The notes beneath the pieces were generated by a model. The model was not told where the DNA came from and did not search any database. It worked only from the letters and a program-made list of their open reading frames with translations. A stretch of DNA of 25,801 nt from Atkinsonella hypoxylon (Eukaryota > Ascomycota > Sordariomycetes > Hypocreales > Clavicipitaceae): assembly GCA_000729835.1 (NCBI GenBank), contig JFHB01000312.1, forward strand, positions 1 to 25,801. The letters are read 5' to 3'. The position numbers and the translations under genes were made by a program. Shown piece after piece: positions 1-11,100 of this stretch (position 1 is its first letter; every line of letters starts with the position of its first letter).

Positions 1-607
1 ATATATATAAACTTATATTTAGTAAAATCTTTAAAGTATAATAGCTAGTCTTCTAAATAGTGTAAGAAGTAGAATATATAAGATATATATTAGATATATA
101 CTAAGTATAATTCTATATATATTTAATTTTAGAATATTATTATTAGCCTTTTTAGTATTCTTAATTTTACGTAGAGTTAAAGGGCCTATATATTATTAGT
201 ATAAGCTTAATAGATACTAAGTATATATATACTACAGCTCTTTAGTGTATTTACTGCTAGGTAAGGTATAGTTAATGTTTACTAAATAGTTAGTATATAC
301 ACTTTATATATATAATTGCTTTTAATTAATATACTAGGTAGAGGTAAGAGTAGAGGCATTAATAGAATACGTTAAAATATTAATACTATAAAAGATATTA
401 GTATAATTTATATAATAATTTAATATATATAATATAATAATAGCTAGATCCTTCTTACTAGGCGCAATAATAATATAGAAAGAAGGAAAAAAAGAAAGGA
501 AAAGAGGTAGAAGAAAGTAAGCTTATAGTTAAAGGCTAATGTAATCCCTGCTAATATTGGATAAAATTAACACTATATTGTCTGTATATGCTAGGCATAT
601 GCTAAGC
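1..607. other. AT-rich gene-free flank
   Basis: This stretch is overwhelmingly A+T with many runs of alternating TA and no credible reading frame. It leads directly into the terminal-repeat copy at 608-691, so it is probably the decayed inside of a transposable element that ends at 691. A weak resemblance to the other end of that repeat (agtaaaatctt near 22-32) hints at a left terminus inside the window, but the match is too poor to assert. Such composition is typical of RIP-mutated repeat DNA in ascomycetes; that reading is an inference. Confidence 0.5.
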
Positions 608-691
608 ATATACTATTCTGCCTAAATCTACACCCGCTCTGGCTCTACTCTGGACCAATCTATACATACGCTGGACCTGAGATTTACTGTA
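608..691 (+). repeat. Transposon terminal repeat, right end
   Basis: This 84-nt sequence aligns without gaps to the reverse complement of 25441-25524. I count 16 differences, 13 of them transitions. It ends in agatttactg followed by TA at 690-691, which fits a terminal inverted repeat next to the TA target duplication typical of Tc1/mariner-type elements. The element itself would extend leftwards through the AT-rich DNA at 1-607. A third, more diverged copy lies at about 25714-25801. The family assignment is an inference from the terminus and the TA; no transposase is visible. Confidence 0.6.
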
Positions 692-2130
692 CACCCCGGG
701 CGAGCACACGGGCCTGTACGTCAATTGGAAATACCACCTGCTGCATTGCACGAGCATGTGGCAGAAGATGCATCGCGCGTTAATGGGTCCCCACGAGAAG
801 ATGGCCATTGACAGCTACATTGGCTCGTATGAGCATACCAAGCATTGCGGCCATATGTTGACGTCGGACAGAGCCGTGCAGCTCAATATAATCAACACCA
901 TTATCTTGGTCAAATACCCCGACTGCGGTATGCCTTAGTATGTTACATGATGTGTCATTTGTACGTCCGATTTATATTGCAGGTGATGTGGATCGAGCTA
1001 CGATAAGGGCTCAGCATGTGGTAATGAGTCCGCCCACTTTTTGGGTCCTAGTTCGCGTCGTGGTAGTACAGGATTATAGAGTAAGTATCTATGTCATGTG
1101 TCTTCTCTTCAAGGGATCCGTATTGTCGAAAGTAGGTAGAGGCTTTTCCCTTATAGACGCTATAAGTCTATTAGCAGACTAAGGTCGTCGCAGGGTGCTT
1201 GTGAATCCACTTTATTTCCCCTAAATTGTTTTGCAACTTTAGGGAAACCCCAAAAAGATCAACCTAGAAATATATTAACTAGACACCTACAAACACAAAG
1301 CTTCTAGGGCCACTGTGAGGTAGATGAGAACCTGAAGCTAACGATATATATCGCTTTAATGCCCATAAGACTACACTCTCGCAATACTTGCCCACTAAAG
1401 TTTCAATTATTAAAAATGGCTTCATTCAAGGGTATGTCGTGGATTATACTAATTTATACTATGATAAAAGTACTAGCAATGCTCCGAGTTACGACGTCTT
1501 GCAACCGCACCAACCTATGAGGTACCTAGGTCAGAACACGCTTCTTGCGTTGACCAAGGGCATGGTCAGTTACATTATTGAGTACCGTACAATTCCACAT
1601 TTCACAAGTGCGCTGTCCTTGCAAGCTATTATCTCTAGTACTAGCCCGAATGCGTTGTGTGGAGTTTGAGCGTGTCATGTTTCCAAGGGTACACGAAGTC
1701 ACTCAAAGTTGGTCCCGCTCAGCCCACGTGGGAAAGCGGGTCGTCAACGAGACGGATGTAGCCACGTCGGCCTAACAGCGGGTCACCCGGTGGGCTTAAG
1801 CGCGAGGCGTGGAGTGTGGGCCTAGTAAGAATTTATAAGCTTGAATTAGCTATAACTAATTGGAGAGCCTCTACGTCCGTATAAAACGTACAAAGACCTA
1901 TTGCATGATAGCATTGCGGTGTTAGGAGTCATTGGAAGTGGGGCTCCTGAGGAGAAGTTGCCGACTGAGTCCATACAGCCAATCAGCGGCGTAGATTCAT
2001 GCGCAACCGCGTGCAAGGTGACATTACTTGATCTGGCTAGTGCGCATAGCTCGCCGGACCACGACTAAGCTCCTCTTTATAGGAATAACATATCTTATAT
2101 TTAAATTTTTAAAAAAATCTGTTTTAATAA
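692..2130. other. Gene-poor region
   Basis: Apart from the fragment at 756-938, no gene is supported here. The sequence contains a stem-loop with about 10-bp arms (ttatttcccctaaa and tttagggaaac, 1211-1247), a 10-bp palindrome cccacgtggg at about 1722-1731, and a stretch (cctagtaagaattta, from about 1825) that recurs near 3339. Open frames at 1388-1669 and 1578-1775 have no recognisable domain and no coding signature. Confidence 0.4.
756..938 (+). pseudogene. Unrecognised coding-like fragment
   Basis: A 60-codon open frame starts with ATG and ends in TAG. Its codons are strongly biased to C or G in third position, unlike the AT-rich surroundings, so it looks like a remnant of a real gene. 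A possible donor (gtatgc, from about 928) and acceptor (attgcag, ending near 983) would remove the stop and continue the frame into 984-1182. I do not recognise the protein. An HTKHC string recalls the HxxHC motif of UstYa-like (DUF3328) oxidases, but the rest does not fit that family. It could be an isolated exon or a chance frame. Confidence 0.25.
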
Positions 2131-2499
2131 TTGCACCCAACAACACATTACACTGCCGCTACGTACTTGAATGTGGTGTTCTCTGGCCCGAACCCTGCTC
2201 TACTGGAGATACGCACCGGGGTATCGCGAGTGCTAGAGGAGTTCTACGGCCTTTCTCACACGAGTAAGGCGGGTACGTCACCGGTTTTAGCTTGGCCACT
2301 TTGCCTGACGGGCTGTTTTCTAGGTGAAGAGGGCAGAACCAATTCATGGGGTACTCTGAGTGATATAAGGGGGCGCCATGGTGTGCCACAGAGCCTTGAG
2401 CAGGTTTCGCGCATTATCGAAGAGTGCTGGAGAATTCGGGTCGAGAAAGGCCAGGACTGTGACTGGAGTCTCGCCATTAACAGTCTACAAGCCATCTAA
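2131..2499 (+). pseudogene. Relic of Zn2Cys6 transcription factor, C-terminal end
   Basis: An open frame of about 122 codons matches the pattern of the C-terminal part of the fungal-specific transcription factor family (Fungal_trans_2 type). An EIxxGVSRVLEEFYGL helix is followed by SPVLAWPLCLTGC, then a short helix, IIEECWRIR and a terminal DCDWSLAI just before the stop. These correspond to the usual WPL-AG, VW-xRD and DW features. The frame is preceded by an in-frame TAA in very AT-rich DNA at 2090-2130. No splice acceptor lies between that stop and the conserved part, and no zinc cluster or other N-terminal half is found upstream. I read it as a 5'-truncated pseudogene. Whether it once regulated the neighbouring cluster is unknown. 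The family call rests on pattern recognition only. Confidence 0.5.
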
Positions 2500-3099
2500 C
2501 GATATGCTATTACGGCGACTGTAGCTGCATCTGTGCTAGGGCGCCCGAGGTATCTGTTCTAGGTATATAATCTGTTTATTCAACGGCACGTACTTATCCT
2601 AATCTAGAATCATATTATGCTATTAGATTTTCCCCCCTTACATACTGCTACTAATTAATTCCGTTAGTACAGTCACCTCTCTTACTACAGTAGGAGGGCA
2701 GAAGCATGCAAACGCACCACAGTGCACGGCCTTAATCGCAAGGTTTACTATTTCTGAGTCCCCTTATGCAAGATAAATCTATTGATAATTGTCAGGATCG
2801 ATCGCAAAGGTGTGCACGTTCCCCAGATCCTAGCACTGCACCTTACAACCACAGATAAGGCCTGCACACGCCAGGTGACTTTTGCGCGCAACGTGCATCA
2901 TTGCTTGTGCTGTCACGCCCAGATGGTGCCATACAATAAAATAGTTGTAACATAAAAGAAGTATTACAGTTGTAGTGTAGTATAGTATAGTAGTTCTAAG
3001 GATTTCAACGTATATTTATAAAGTTATATAGGTTTTAAATTTAGACGAAGAAAAAAAAAAGATTTACACTGTGTACCCACTATACTTGCGACATGCGGA
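2500..3099. other. Gene-free intergenic DNA
   Basis: No coding region is supported. The stretch contains a short low-complexity run (gtagtgtagtatagtatagt, near 2971) and the motif gcactgcaccttacaa at about 2844-2859. Similar strings, gcagtgcaccttacaa and cagcgccttacaa, recur at about 5047 and 5119, suggesting remnants of a dispersed repeat. Confidence 0.4.
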
Positions 3100-3230
3100 T
3101 GTCGCACGAAATGCCGCGTTATGAGTCATTAATCAAGAAGGGAATGAATTGTGATTGAGATGAAATACTAAAATAAGTATAAAAGAGATCAAGAGGAATT
3201 TTCCTTCCAATTTATAAATAAAAGTGTCGA
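3100..3230 (+). repeat. Diverged LTR fragment
   Basis: The sequence starts TGTCGCACGA, like the two solo LTRs at 16442-16644 and 25186-25414 (the latter read on the minus strand). It shares further blocks in the same order: a segment around atcaagaagggaatgaattg, then a block around gagatcaagaggaattttcc, then tttataaat. Similarity fades after about 3225, and no matching right end or target duplication is found. Just left of it, TGCGACA (3087-3093) forms a perfect inverted repeat with TGTCGCA (3100-3106) around a 6-nt spacer. Confidence 0.45.
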
Positions 3231-6120
3231 TAACTCGTTACGTAACGGGCTATGTTAAGTCAGAGGGGTAGTGGGTGAAACGAAAATTCAGGTAATGGAA
3301 CACCCAATTAGGTATAGCGCGGGACGTAAAGAGTGAACCTAGTAAGAATTTAACGAAGCTAATTAGCTAGGAATTTACTCCATATTTTCAGTACAAAACG
3401 CGAAGTTTCACACACCGCCCCTCGGACTTTCCCCTCTTCTCTCTCTGAAAGATTACCGTCATACCCTTGTGGTATGCTCCTCCGAGCTCGCAGGGTGCTA
3501 CACGCCGCGACAGCAAATTTAGCACATCGTGACGGCCCGTATCCAAGACGGAGGGAAACCCTCAAGTGATCGGCGGGGGCGCACACATCACACAAGCTTT
3601 TCGTGACCGATAACTAACATACTGTAAGCGGGTTGAATATTCTAGAAACGCCATTGTAGCTACTAGCGAGAGCAAAGATAGTTTCAGCATAAATTTTAGG
3701 CCTATTCTTTAATCGATGACATAACTAGTCCCTAGAAAAAACAACCGATATAAATTCTGAGTCTAATGCAAGCATCTGCACAGGCCTAGCAGAAAAGATA
3801 TATTATATACAGGGGTTTAGGGGGTATTCATGCAAAGTACACATATTTCTATAACGTTTCCGCTATTAGCTGGGGACAAAGATAACAACGTCCTTGTGAC
3901 ACGTTAGGCATAAAGTATGCAGAGACTAAGTTGAAGACGCTTCGTAGATCGGACGCTAAGAATGGTCTGATCCACGAGCGGCCACAAACTTTGCGCGTGC
4001 ATAACTCGGTCGCAAAGTGTGTATTGATTAGGAATTTACATAAAAACTTATGGATTTATGTCTCGACTCTACAACTGCTATTTCCCCCCTTGTTTACAAT
4101 GTATCTTTTTAACTAGGGCTTTGCCTACTTTGTACTGCCTGATCTCTAGCAGCATTCAAACTTTGCCGTTGCAGGCTGCTTATCCTGTCTTTATATGTAT
4201 AGTTAACAGCCAGAAAGCAGCAGAATCGCCCGCTAACTTAGATTTTAGGTCTATTACAGGCATTTATGCGGCCGCAGCTAGTGCAATATATTGTAGATAG
4301 AGATATATAAGGGTTTTATACAAAGTGGATACAGTTCTATAACTTTCCCTGCATTTTGGCTGACGGAAACAGTTAGCGCGGTCCATTATACATGACTTGT
4401 GCAGCCTGCATCTTTGTCACATCTCGTGGCAGAACAACTCTCCTAATTTGTGTCTAATTGGGAAGGAAACTAGTCTAACTTAACAAAGAAAGCCCTTCTG
4501 ATATTTTATAAAATAGCAGGATTTAGAACTTTCGTTACGTACGTGCCAAAATGGCACATAAGAGATAGATTCGTCTTCTGCGAGGTTGAATCGGGTTATG
4601 TCGTGAAAATTGTGTAAGTGTGGGGTTGCACCTGCATACACTCCAACCCTTGTTTTATTTTGCAAAGATACTTGACCCACTTTTAGGTACTCGCTAACAG
4701 CTGTAATTGGCTTAGGAAGACTGCGTTGCTGTTAAAGTATAAGCTCTCTCCATTCTATGTCTTACTAATTTTTAAGCTGGTATCTAATTGGCTTAAACTA
4801 CCCCTGCAAGTAGATTTAAAATAATTCAAGAGTGCTATGTCTATCTCTTTGGTCACGTGTTTTATGCATAGGAGAGATTCGTAGTTTGTACCGCAGCAGC
4901 TTAGTTAGTGAGCCTACTCAAAGTAATGAAGGACCCTACTTCTTTAGTTTAGTCTGAGTAGTACAGGGTCTAATTATAAAGGAGTAAAGATGAATCTTCA
5001 CAAACACAGGGTTGGTAAAAAGAACATATTCTTGCAAGGTGCTAGCAGTGCACCTTACAATTTTTGATAAAGACTGGGCACGGCACGCACGTTGCCAAGT
5101 CGGGACTTTTGTGGGCACAGCGCCTTACAATTCTCTACTTACTTCTTACTTCAACTTTTACAATTTCAAGTTTAATATGAAGAGAAATATTACGCTGAGA
5201 GATCAAATAGAAAGATAAAGCCAAAGATGTCAAATTAAATTTATAAATACTCTCATAAAGAATAAACATGTAACCTAGGTATTATACGATGACAGTCTCA
5301 ATATCTGGCCTGCTTCGCTCAGTCCCAATTGCATGGCTAGAATATACTTCACAAGAAACAAACATCGTGCCGGCTGTATAAATGAATGCTATTCAGATGG
5401 GTCCATTTAGTTAGATTGCACTAAAATTCCTTTAATCCTCCGTTCTGGGTCGCGCTGAGAATGGCGCGATCTCTGCAGACCCTTGATGTTGGTAGTAGAA
5501 TAGGCTACCTGCGAAACTACCCGCGGTGAGCATGGATCTTAGACAATGGATTGATTGAATAGTATTGGATATGTTGAATTATCAAGCGCTTCGGTTTTCA
5601 GCTGTGGATAGATGGTAACAATTCAGTCGAGAAATTTATCACGAAAGGGCCTGTTCAACTCTGTCTCCATTCGTTGTCAACATGTTCGTGTGAGTCAGTA
5701 TTCATTATCCTCATCAGAGACCAAAAGAGATTTGTCGAGAACGAACGCGTTTCTTCTCCAAGGAAAGGTATAATATTCGTAGACAGCCTTGCAGGACAGT
5801 GGTGTATCCCTAAGCAGGTAGAAGCCGCAGCCTGATTCTAAGAATTTCATCCTCATTTTGGACACGAGTTTTTAATATTTCTAGAGACTCACTAACTTAC
5901 AGCTCTGCACAATTGCTTTCTATTCCCAAAACACGGAGCTATCATGTTTATATGAAGAACTTTTCCACTGAAGCTACCGGCCTGGCTATAAGCAGGACCA
6001 CGGTACCAGCCGCTGCCGTCCTATGTGCATATTAAAGCACAGCAATCATATTGGATTCCTACCTATTAGACACAGGTTTACTGAGAGAACAACCTGAAGT
6101 TTCCTTTTTGTAATTTTATT
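3231..6120. other. Long gene-poor region left of the cluster
   Basis: No gene is supported in this 2.9-kb stretch. The open frames (for example 3359-3595 minus, 3931-4116, 4058-4300, 4480-4680 minus) show no domains and are short. Degenerate repeated segments occur: about 3780-3875 resembles about 4295-4362 (both contain caaagt, ttctataac and ggctg/agctg in the same order), and 3339-3366 resembles 1825-1856. An imperfect palindrome aaggtgc-tagcagt-gcacctt lies at 5037-5057. The DNA becomes less AT-rich towards the cluster after 5400. Confidence 0.4.
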
Positions 6121-6150
6121 ATTATTTTTCATTATTTTTCATTAATTTTC
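6121..6150. repeat. Short tandem repeat, 3 x 10 bp
   Basis: Two exact copies of attatttttc are followed by attaattttc. The array lies about 35 bp beyond the stop codon of the thioesterase gene, so it is in its likely 3' untranslated or polyadenylation region. Confidence 0.7.
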
Positions 6151-6185
6151 ATTTGGGGACCGGCATCTATGAAAAGCAGACTAAA

Positions 6186-7284
6186 TTAAGAATAAACATC
6201 CGTCAGAAGAGGAGACGGGATTTCTATATTGTGCACGGTGGAGTGCCGCTGTACGCCTTCGACAGAGTACCACTTCTTCACCCCATCTCGAGTCTGGAAA
6301 GCAATCTTAAAATCACCAGCAAGCTTGGATAACACTTCATTGATGAATGGTTCAAGTGCCACCCTGCGCGTCTCCTTGCTCACTGCGGCGCCATAAATCT
6401 GCAACACAAGGTCCCCGATGGATGCACTTTTTCGGCCGTGCGAATGGAGCTTCTTCAGCGCCTGTATGACCTGCCTTTCACGTCTGTAGCGACTGTTAAG
6501 CTCGCTGCTTATTTTCGCTGGCAGGTCGGCGATAGTGACGCCATGAGCTGAGTAACCTATGCCGCAGTCCTGTCCTGCCATGCGGTGTAAGCTAGCCATG
6601 AAGGTTCCCAGGTCTTCTACAACGCTAGTACCATGGCCGAGGATATTATCGCCTGTGAACATTGCTGCTTCCTCTTCAAGGATAAAGCACATGTGGTCTT
6701 CCGAGTGACCGGGCACATGGATAGCGCGGACCGTTGCACCTTCAACCCTGAATATCTGACCGTCGGCAATGTCCCTTTGGGTGCCATTAGGGTCATTCTT
6801 GTAAACTGCATCTTCTAGGTCCGGATAGAGGCGGACAAGGTCAGGCACGCCTCCTGTATGGTCGCCATGCCAGTGAGTCAACAGGACGTGGGATAGAGCA
6901 ATATCCATAGACTTGAGCGTGGAGTCGATCAACTCAGCCCATGCCGGTTCGCCACCGCCAGTGTCGATGATTAGCCTGCTCTTCCCGGTACCGACGATAT
7001 AAGTGTTTGTTCCTTGATATGTAAACTGCGTCGGCTTGTTAGTATTTCGAGGCACATGTCAATGGAAGTCGGAAAGAATCAATCGTTACCTTGCCGGGAT
7101 TCTGGCCAAGCACTCGGAGTACTCGTGGGGTGAGTTGTTCAACGTCGGCCAAGACTGGCAATCGCTCTCTCTGGCTGTTGAGATAGTCTTCAAAGGCACA
7201 AATGTTTAGTGCCTTATTGATTTGACGGTAGCCACCCTTGTCGTCTTGGATAGCCACCCTATTGCCAGTCCGTGTCTTTGACAT
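6186..7284 (-). CDS. mdpF: Metallo-beta-lactamase-type atrochrysone carboxyl-ACP thioesterase
   Basis: The predicted gene has two exons, 7284-7090 and 7025-6186, joined in phase 0 across a 64-nt intron (gtaacg...cgcag), giving 344 residues. The splice restores NPGK-FTYQGTNTY, the usual start of the lactamase-fold core. Zinc ligands are visible: THWHGDH (His116, His118, Asp120, His121), HVPGHSEDH (His172) and FTGDN (Asp191). In ACTE/GedB/MdpF-type clusters this enzyme hydrolyses the thioester left on the ACP of a PKS that has no thioesterase domain, releasing atrochrysone carboxylic acid. That fits the adjacent PKS, which ends in an ACP. The gene is transcribed away from the PKS, with about 850 bp shared between them. 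The family is very clear; the substrate is inferred from context. The donor GTAACG is slightly unusual. Confidence 0.93.
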
Positions 7285-8135
7285 GAGTAATTCCCTGCTG
7301 CTGGAGTACTCAGATTGAGAAATCCTAGAGAAAAATTTGTTGGAACGGGGAACCTTCTATGATTCCGAGGAGGATAGCCTTAAATATATGGGCCGACGCA
7401 CTAGGTGATGAAGCACGAGGCAGCCCGGCGCAAGAACAAACCGTCGAGGAGATGACAGACTTGCATATCTGTAGGTTTTCGTAACCGGATTCTGATAGCG
7501 GAGAATTTTACGATGTCGGTACGTTGTCTCTGTTCGGTAAACCAGAGCCTGCCGGCCGGGGTTCTTGATGACTGTCTTAGTAGCCCGGTGCCACGCGGAG
7601 TATGTCGGTAATTATTAATGCTAGAGAAACGATCCCAGTTGTGGCTACCTCGCTGCCCATTGTTAAGAAATATTCCGAGCCGCTTTCGGAATAGTTGAGA
7701 GAGCAGCAGGCCATTTACCGTAACCATCGGCATAATGCTGACCGGGCTAATTGTCGAGTCGACTCAGCTCATTCGGCTTATCGTCTGGTAGGAAATTCCG
7801 CAATCAGCTTCAACCCCATGATATTATGGCACGTGGCAAAAGTATTGCTGGCATTTTCTGATGTAATACTGCTTCTCGAAGGCAATACTCCCACAGATTC
7901 GCGGCATATTCAAGGTGGCTGTAATGTCGGTTATAATGATGGATAATGCCTGAGGTCTTTTATTATAATTGTCTAAATCTCCTTCTCTCCCCTTTTCCAG
8001 TTTCGCATAAGACAGACATGCAATGCAATGTGACATTTTTGGGTCGGCGTTCTATCAGTCTAGCCCTGCCATCATATGATTGAGCATCGCTTCAAAAATT
8101 CTAGGAATTCTTAATTGGGCTTTTGTAAAAGTGTC
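7285..8135. promoter_or_regulatory. Shared divergent promoter, thioesterase / PKS
   Basis: This is the 851-bp gap between the thioesterase start (minus strand) and the PKS start (plus strand), and presumably it controls both. It contains a perfect 10-bp palindrome GAGTCGACTC at 7756-7765, inside TCGAGTCGACTCAGC. A TATA-like stretch, taaatatatg, lies at about 7381-7390, roughly 100 bp before the thioesterase start. A ttattataat stretch lies near 7960, before the PKS. A 110-codon open frame (7401-7733, minus) shows no domain and is probably fortuitous. Confidence 0.6.
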
Positions 8136-11100
8136 ATGCTTTTTACCACGCCCACTTCTACGTCTGACTTGGGCACGTCTGATATGGAGATCGCTTACTT
8201 CCATAACGAGTTCCCCAAAGGCGACCTCCATAGCATATTCCGTCAAATTCACCAACATTCCAAAGATAGGCGGTATCGTGTCCTGGCAGATTTCATCCAA
8301 GAGGCCACTATCGCAGCTAAAGAAGAGATCCAGAAGCTACCAGCTGAATCAAGGGCATTATTTCCGGCCTTTGATACCATTCTTGCGTGGAGTGAGAGCT
8401 CAAACTTACGTGAAGGACTGCTATGTGGTGCTGTTGACGGCGCTCTGCTCATTGTAGCTCAGCTTGCCATATATATTGGGTAAGGACTCTTAGCCAAGGA
8501 CCTGTCATAAACTTCCTAACAGTGAGCCGACAGGTATGCGATCAACCACCGAAGTGAGCTTGACCTTGAAGGTCAAAGTTTAACAGGCCTCGGCATTGGT
8601 TTGCTAGCCTCTACTGCCGTATCATTGTCATCTAGCCTCGGCGACCTGTCGCTTGCCGGTGCCGACGCCGTCCGTGTGGCGCTCCGGCTTGGGTTCTTTG
8701 TGTCAGGAATATCCGAGGAGTTAGAATCTCGCGATTTGACACAATCTCCTGACTCGTGGGCCTACGTCGTTCATAATGTCGATCCTATCACCTCTCAAAA
8801 GGAACTTGATAGTTACCACGCACGGTCACCCATTCCCGTGACCGGCAAAATCGTGATTAGTGCCATCGGCCAGTCTTCAGTCACAGTTAGCGGTCCGCCA
8901 GCAAAACTCAAGGCTCTATTCAACAAGTCCGAGTTTTACCGCACTTCAAGGTTCATCGCTTTACCTGTGTATGGCGGCCTTTGCCATGCACCACACATCT
9001 ACAATGCACAACACATCAGGACCATTGTGCGCGATGGTGGACAGCTGCACACCATGACCAAGAAATATTGGCCGCTGATGGCCGTCTATTCCACTAGTAC
9101 CGGCTCCCCTTATGCTGCCAAAGACGCTGCCGAATTATTTGAGCTAGTCGTAACTGAGCTGCTCACTAAGTGCATAAACTGGGATTGTGTTATCAACGGC
9201 ATCATCAACAGCGTTAAGGACAGTGCCGCGTGCTCTGTAACGCTGTCCAGTTTTGGAAACTCTCTGCCTCTACACGACCTGAGCTCGATGCTGAGCAAGG
9301 AACTGTCTGAATTGAAGGTCACCACTACTGACTTCATGCCTTGGCTCTTTGATCTCAGCCCGATGGACAACGCTCCTCGTGGCACCGCTCAGTCTAAGCT
9401 GGCCATCGTTGGCATGTCCTGCAGGCTCCCTGGGGGTGCTACAAGTAACGAGAAATTCTGGGACGTTCTAGAGAAGGGACTTGATGTTTCTCGACGCATT
9501 CCCGCTGACCGTTTCAACATTGATACCCATTACGACCCTACTGGTAAGCAGCTTAACAAGAGCATGACACAGTATGGCTGCTTTATTGATGATCCCGGCC
9601 TGTTCGATGCTCCTTTCTTCAATATGTCTCCTCGCGAGGCTGAAGTCGTGGACCCCCAGATGCGCCTCGCTCTCGTTACTGCGTATGAAGCTTTGGAGCA
9701 GTCGGGCTTCATTGGCAACCGGACTCCCTCTTCGCGCCTGGAGCGTGTAGGGACTTACTACGGCCAGGCTGCTGATGACTACCGTGAAGTTAATCAAGGG
9801 CAGAAAGTTAGTACCTACTACATTCCCGGTGGATGCCGTGCCTTTGGACCTGGTCGCATCAACTACTTCTTCAAGTTTGCTGGCCCCAGCTATAGCATCG
9901 ACACTGCCTGCTCTTCTGGTCTGGCTGCCATCGAAGTTGCCTGCCATGCTCTTTGGAACGGGGACATCGATACAGCCGTCACGGGAGGTGTAAATATTCT
10001 CACCAATCCCGACGGTTTCACTGGTCTTTGTCATGGTCACTTCCTTACCAAGGGACATAATGCGTGCAAGACCTGGGATGCCACTGCTGACGGATACTGC
10101 CGGGCAGACGGTGTTGGTTCACTAGTTATTAAGAGACTGGAAGATGCCAACGCCGATAATGACAATATATTAGGTGTCATCCTAGCAGCAGGTACCAATC
10201 ACTCTGCCGACGCTGTCTCTATTACTCATCCTCACGCCGGTCACCAGGCATACTTGTCCCGCCAGGTCCTCCGTCAAGCTGGTGTAGATCCCTTGGAGGT
10301 CTCCTACGTCGAACTTCACGGCACGGGAACCCAGGCCGGCGACTACGAGGAAATGCAAGGCATAATGGAGGTTTATGCCCCTCTGGAAAAGCGCCGTAGT
10401 AAGGAGCAACCTCTCTATATCGGCGCTGTCAAGTCCAATATTGGCCACGGCGAGTCCGTCGCTGGTACTGCTGCCCTTATTAAGGTGCTCCTGATGATGC
10501 AGAAGAATGCCATCCCGCGCCATGTTGGTATAAAGAATGAGATGAACCCAAATTTTCCCAAAGATTTTGCTAAGCGCAATCTGCATATATCTTTTAAAAT
10601 GACTCCTTGGCCTCGAGTTGCTGGCAAGAAGCGCATAGCTGCGATCAACAACTTCGGTGCTGCTGGCGGAAATACAACCATACTTCTGGAAGAGAGCCAG
10701 ATTCGCGAGATTAGTGAGACTGACCCGCGCGACACGTATGTTATATCCGTGTCGGCAAAGACCAAGGTGTCTCTGGCCAAGAATATTGAACGCCTGCTAG
10801 CCTACCTCGAGCATCATTCAGACACCAGACTAGAAGACCTGTCCTACACCACGACTGCGCGTCGCTACCATCATAGTTTCCGCATCGCCGTCGTTAACTC
10901 GACCATGGATCAGCTTAAAAATCAACTAAACTCCCAACTGAAAAATGCAGACTCCGTCAAGCCCATTAGAAAGCTGGATTCACCTCCCGTTGCCTTTGTC
11001 TTCACGGGCCAGGGTGCTTCGTATAAGTCAATGGATCTTCAGCTGTACCGCGACGTGCCAACATTCCGAGAGCACATCAACCGTCTTGACTTGCTCGCTC

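Noticed and set aside
756..938. UstYa-like oxidase fragment
   Set aside because: Only a single HxxHC string matches; the following conserved region of that family is absent.
7401..7733. 110-codon minus-strand frame in the thioesterase/PKS promoter
   Set aside because: No recognisable domain, and it sits in the shared promoter.
9468..10058. 196-codon minus-strand frame opposite the PKS KS domain
   Set aside because: It is the antisense of highly conserved KS coding sequence with no domain of its own; a shadow frame.
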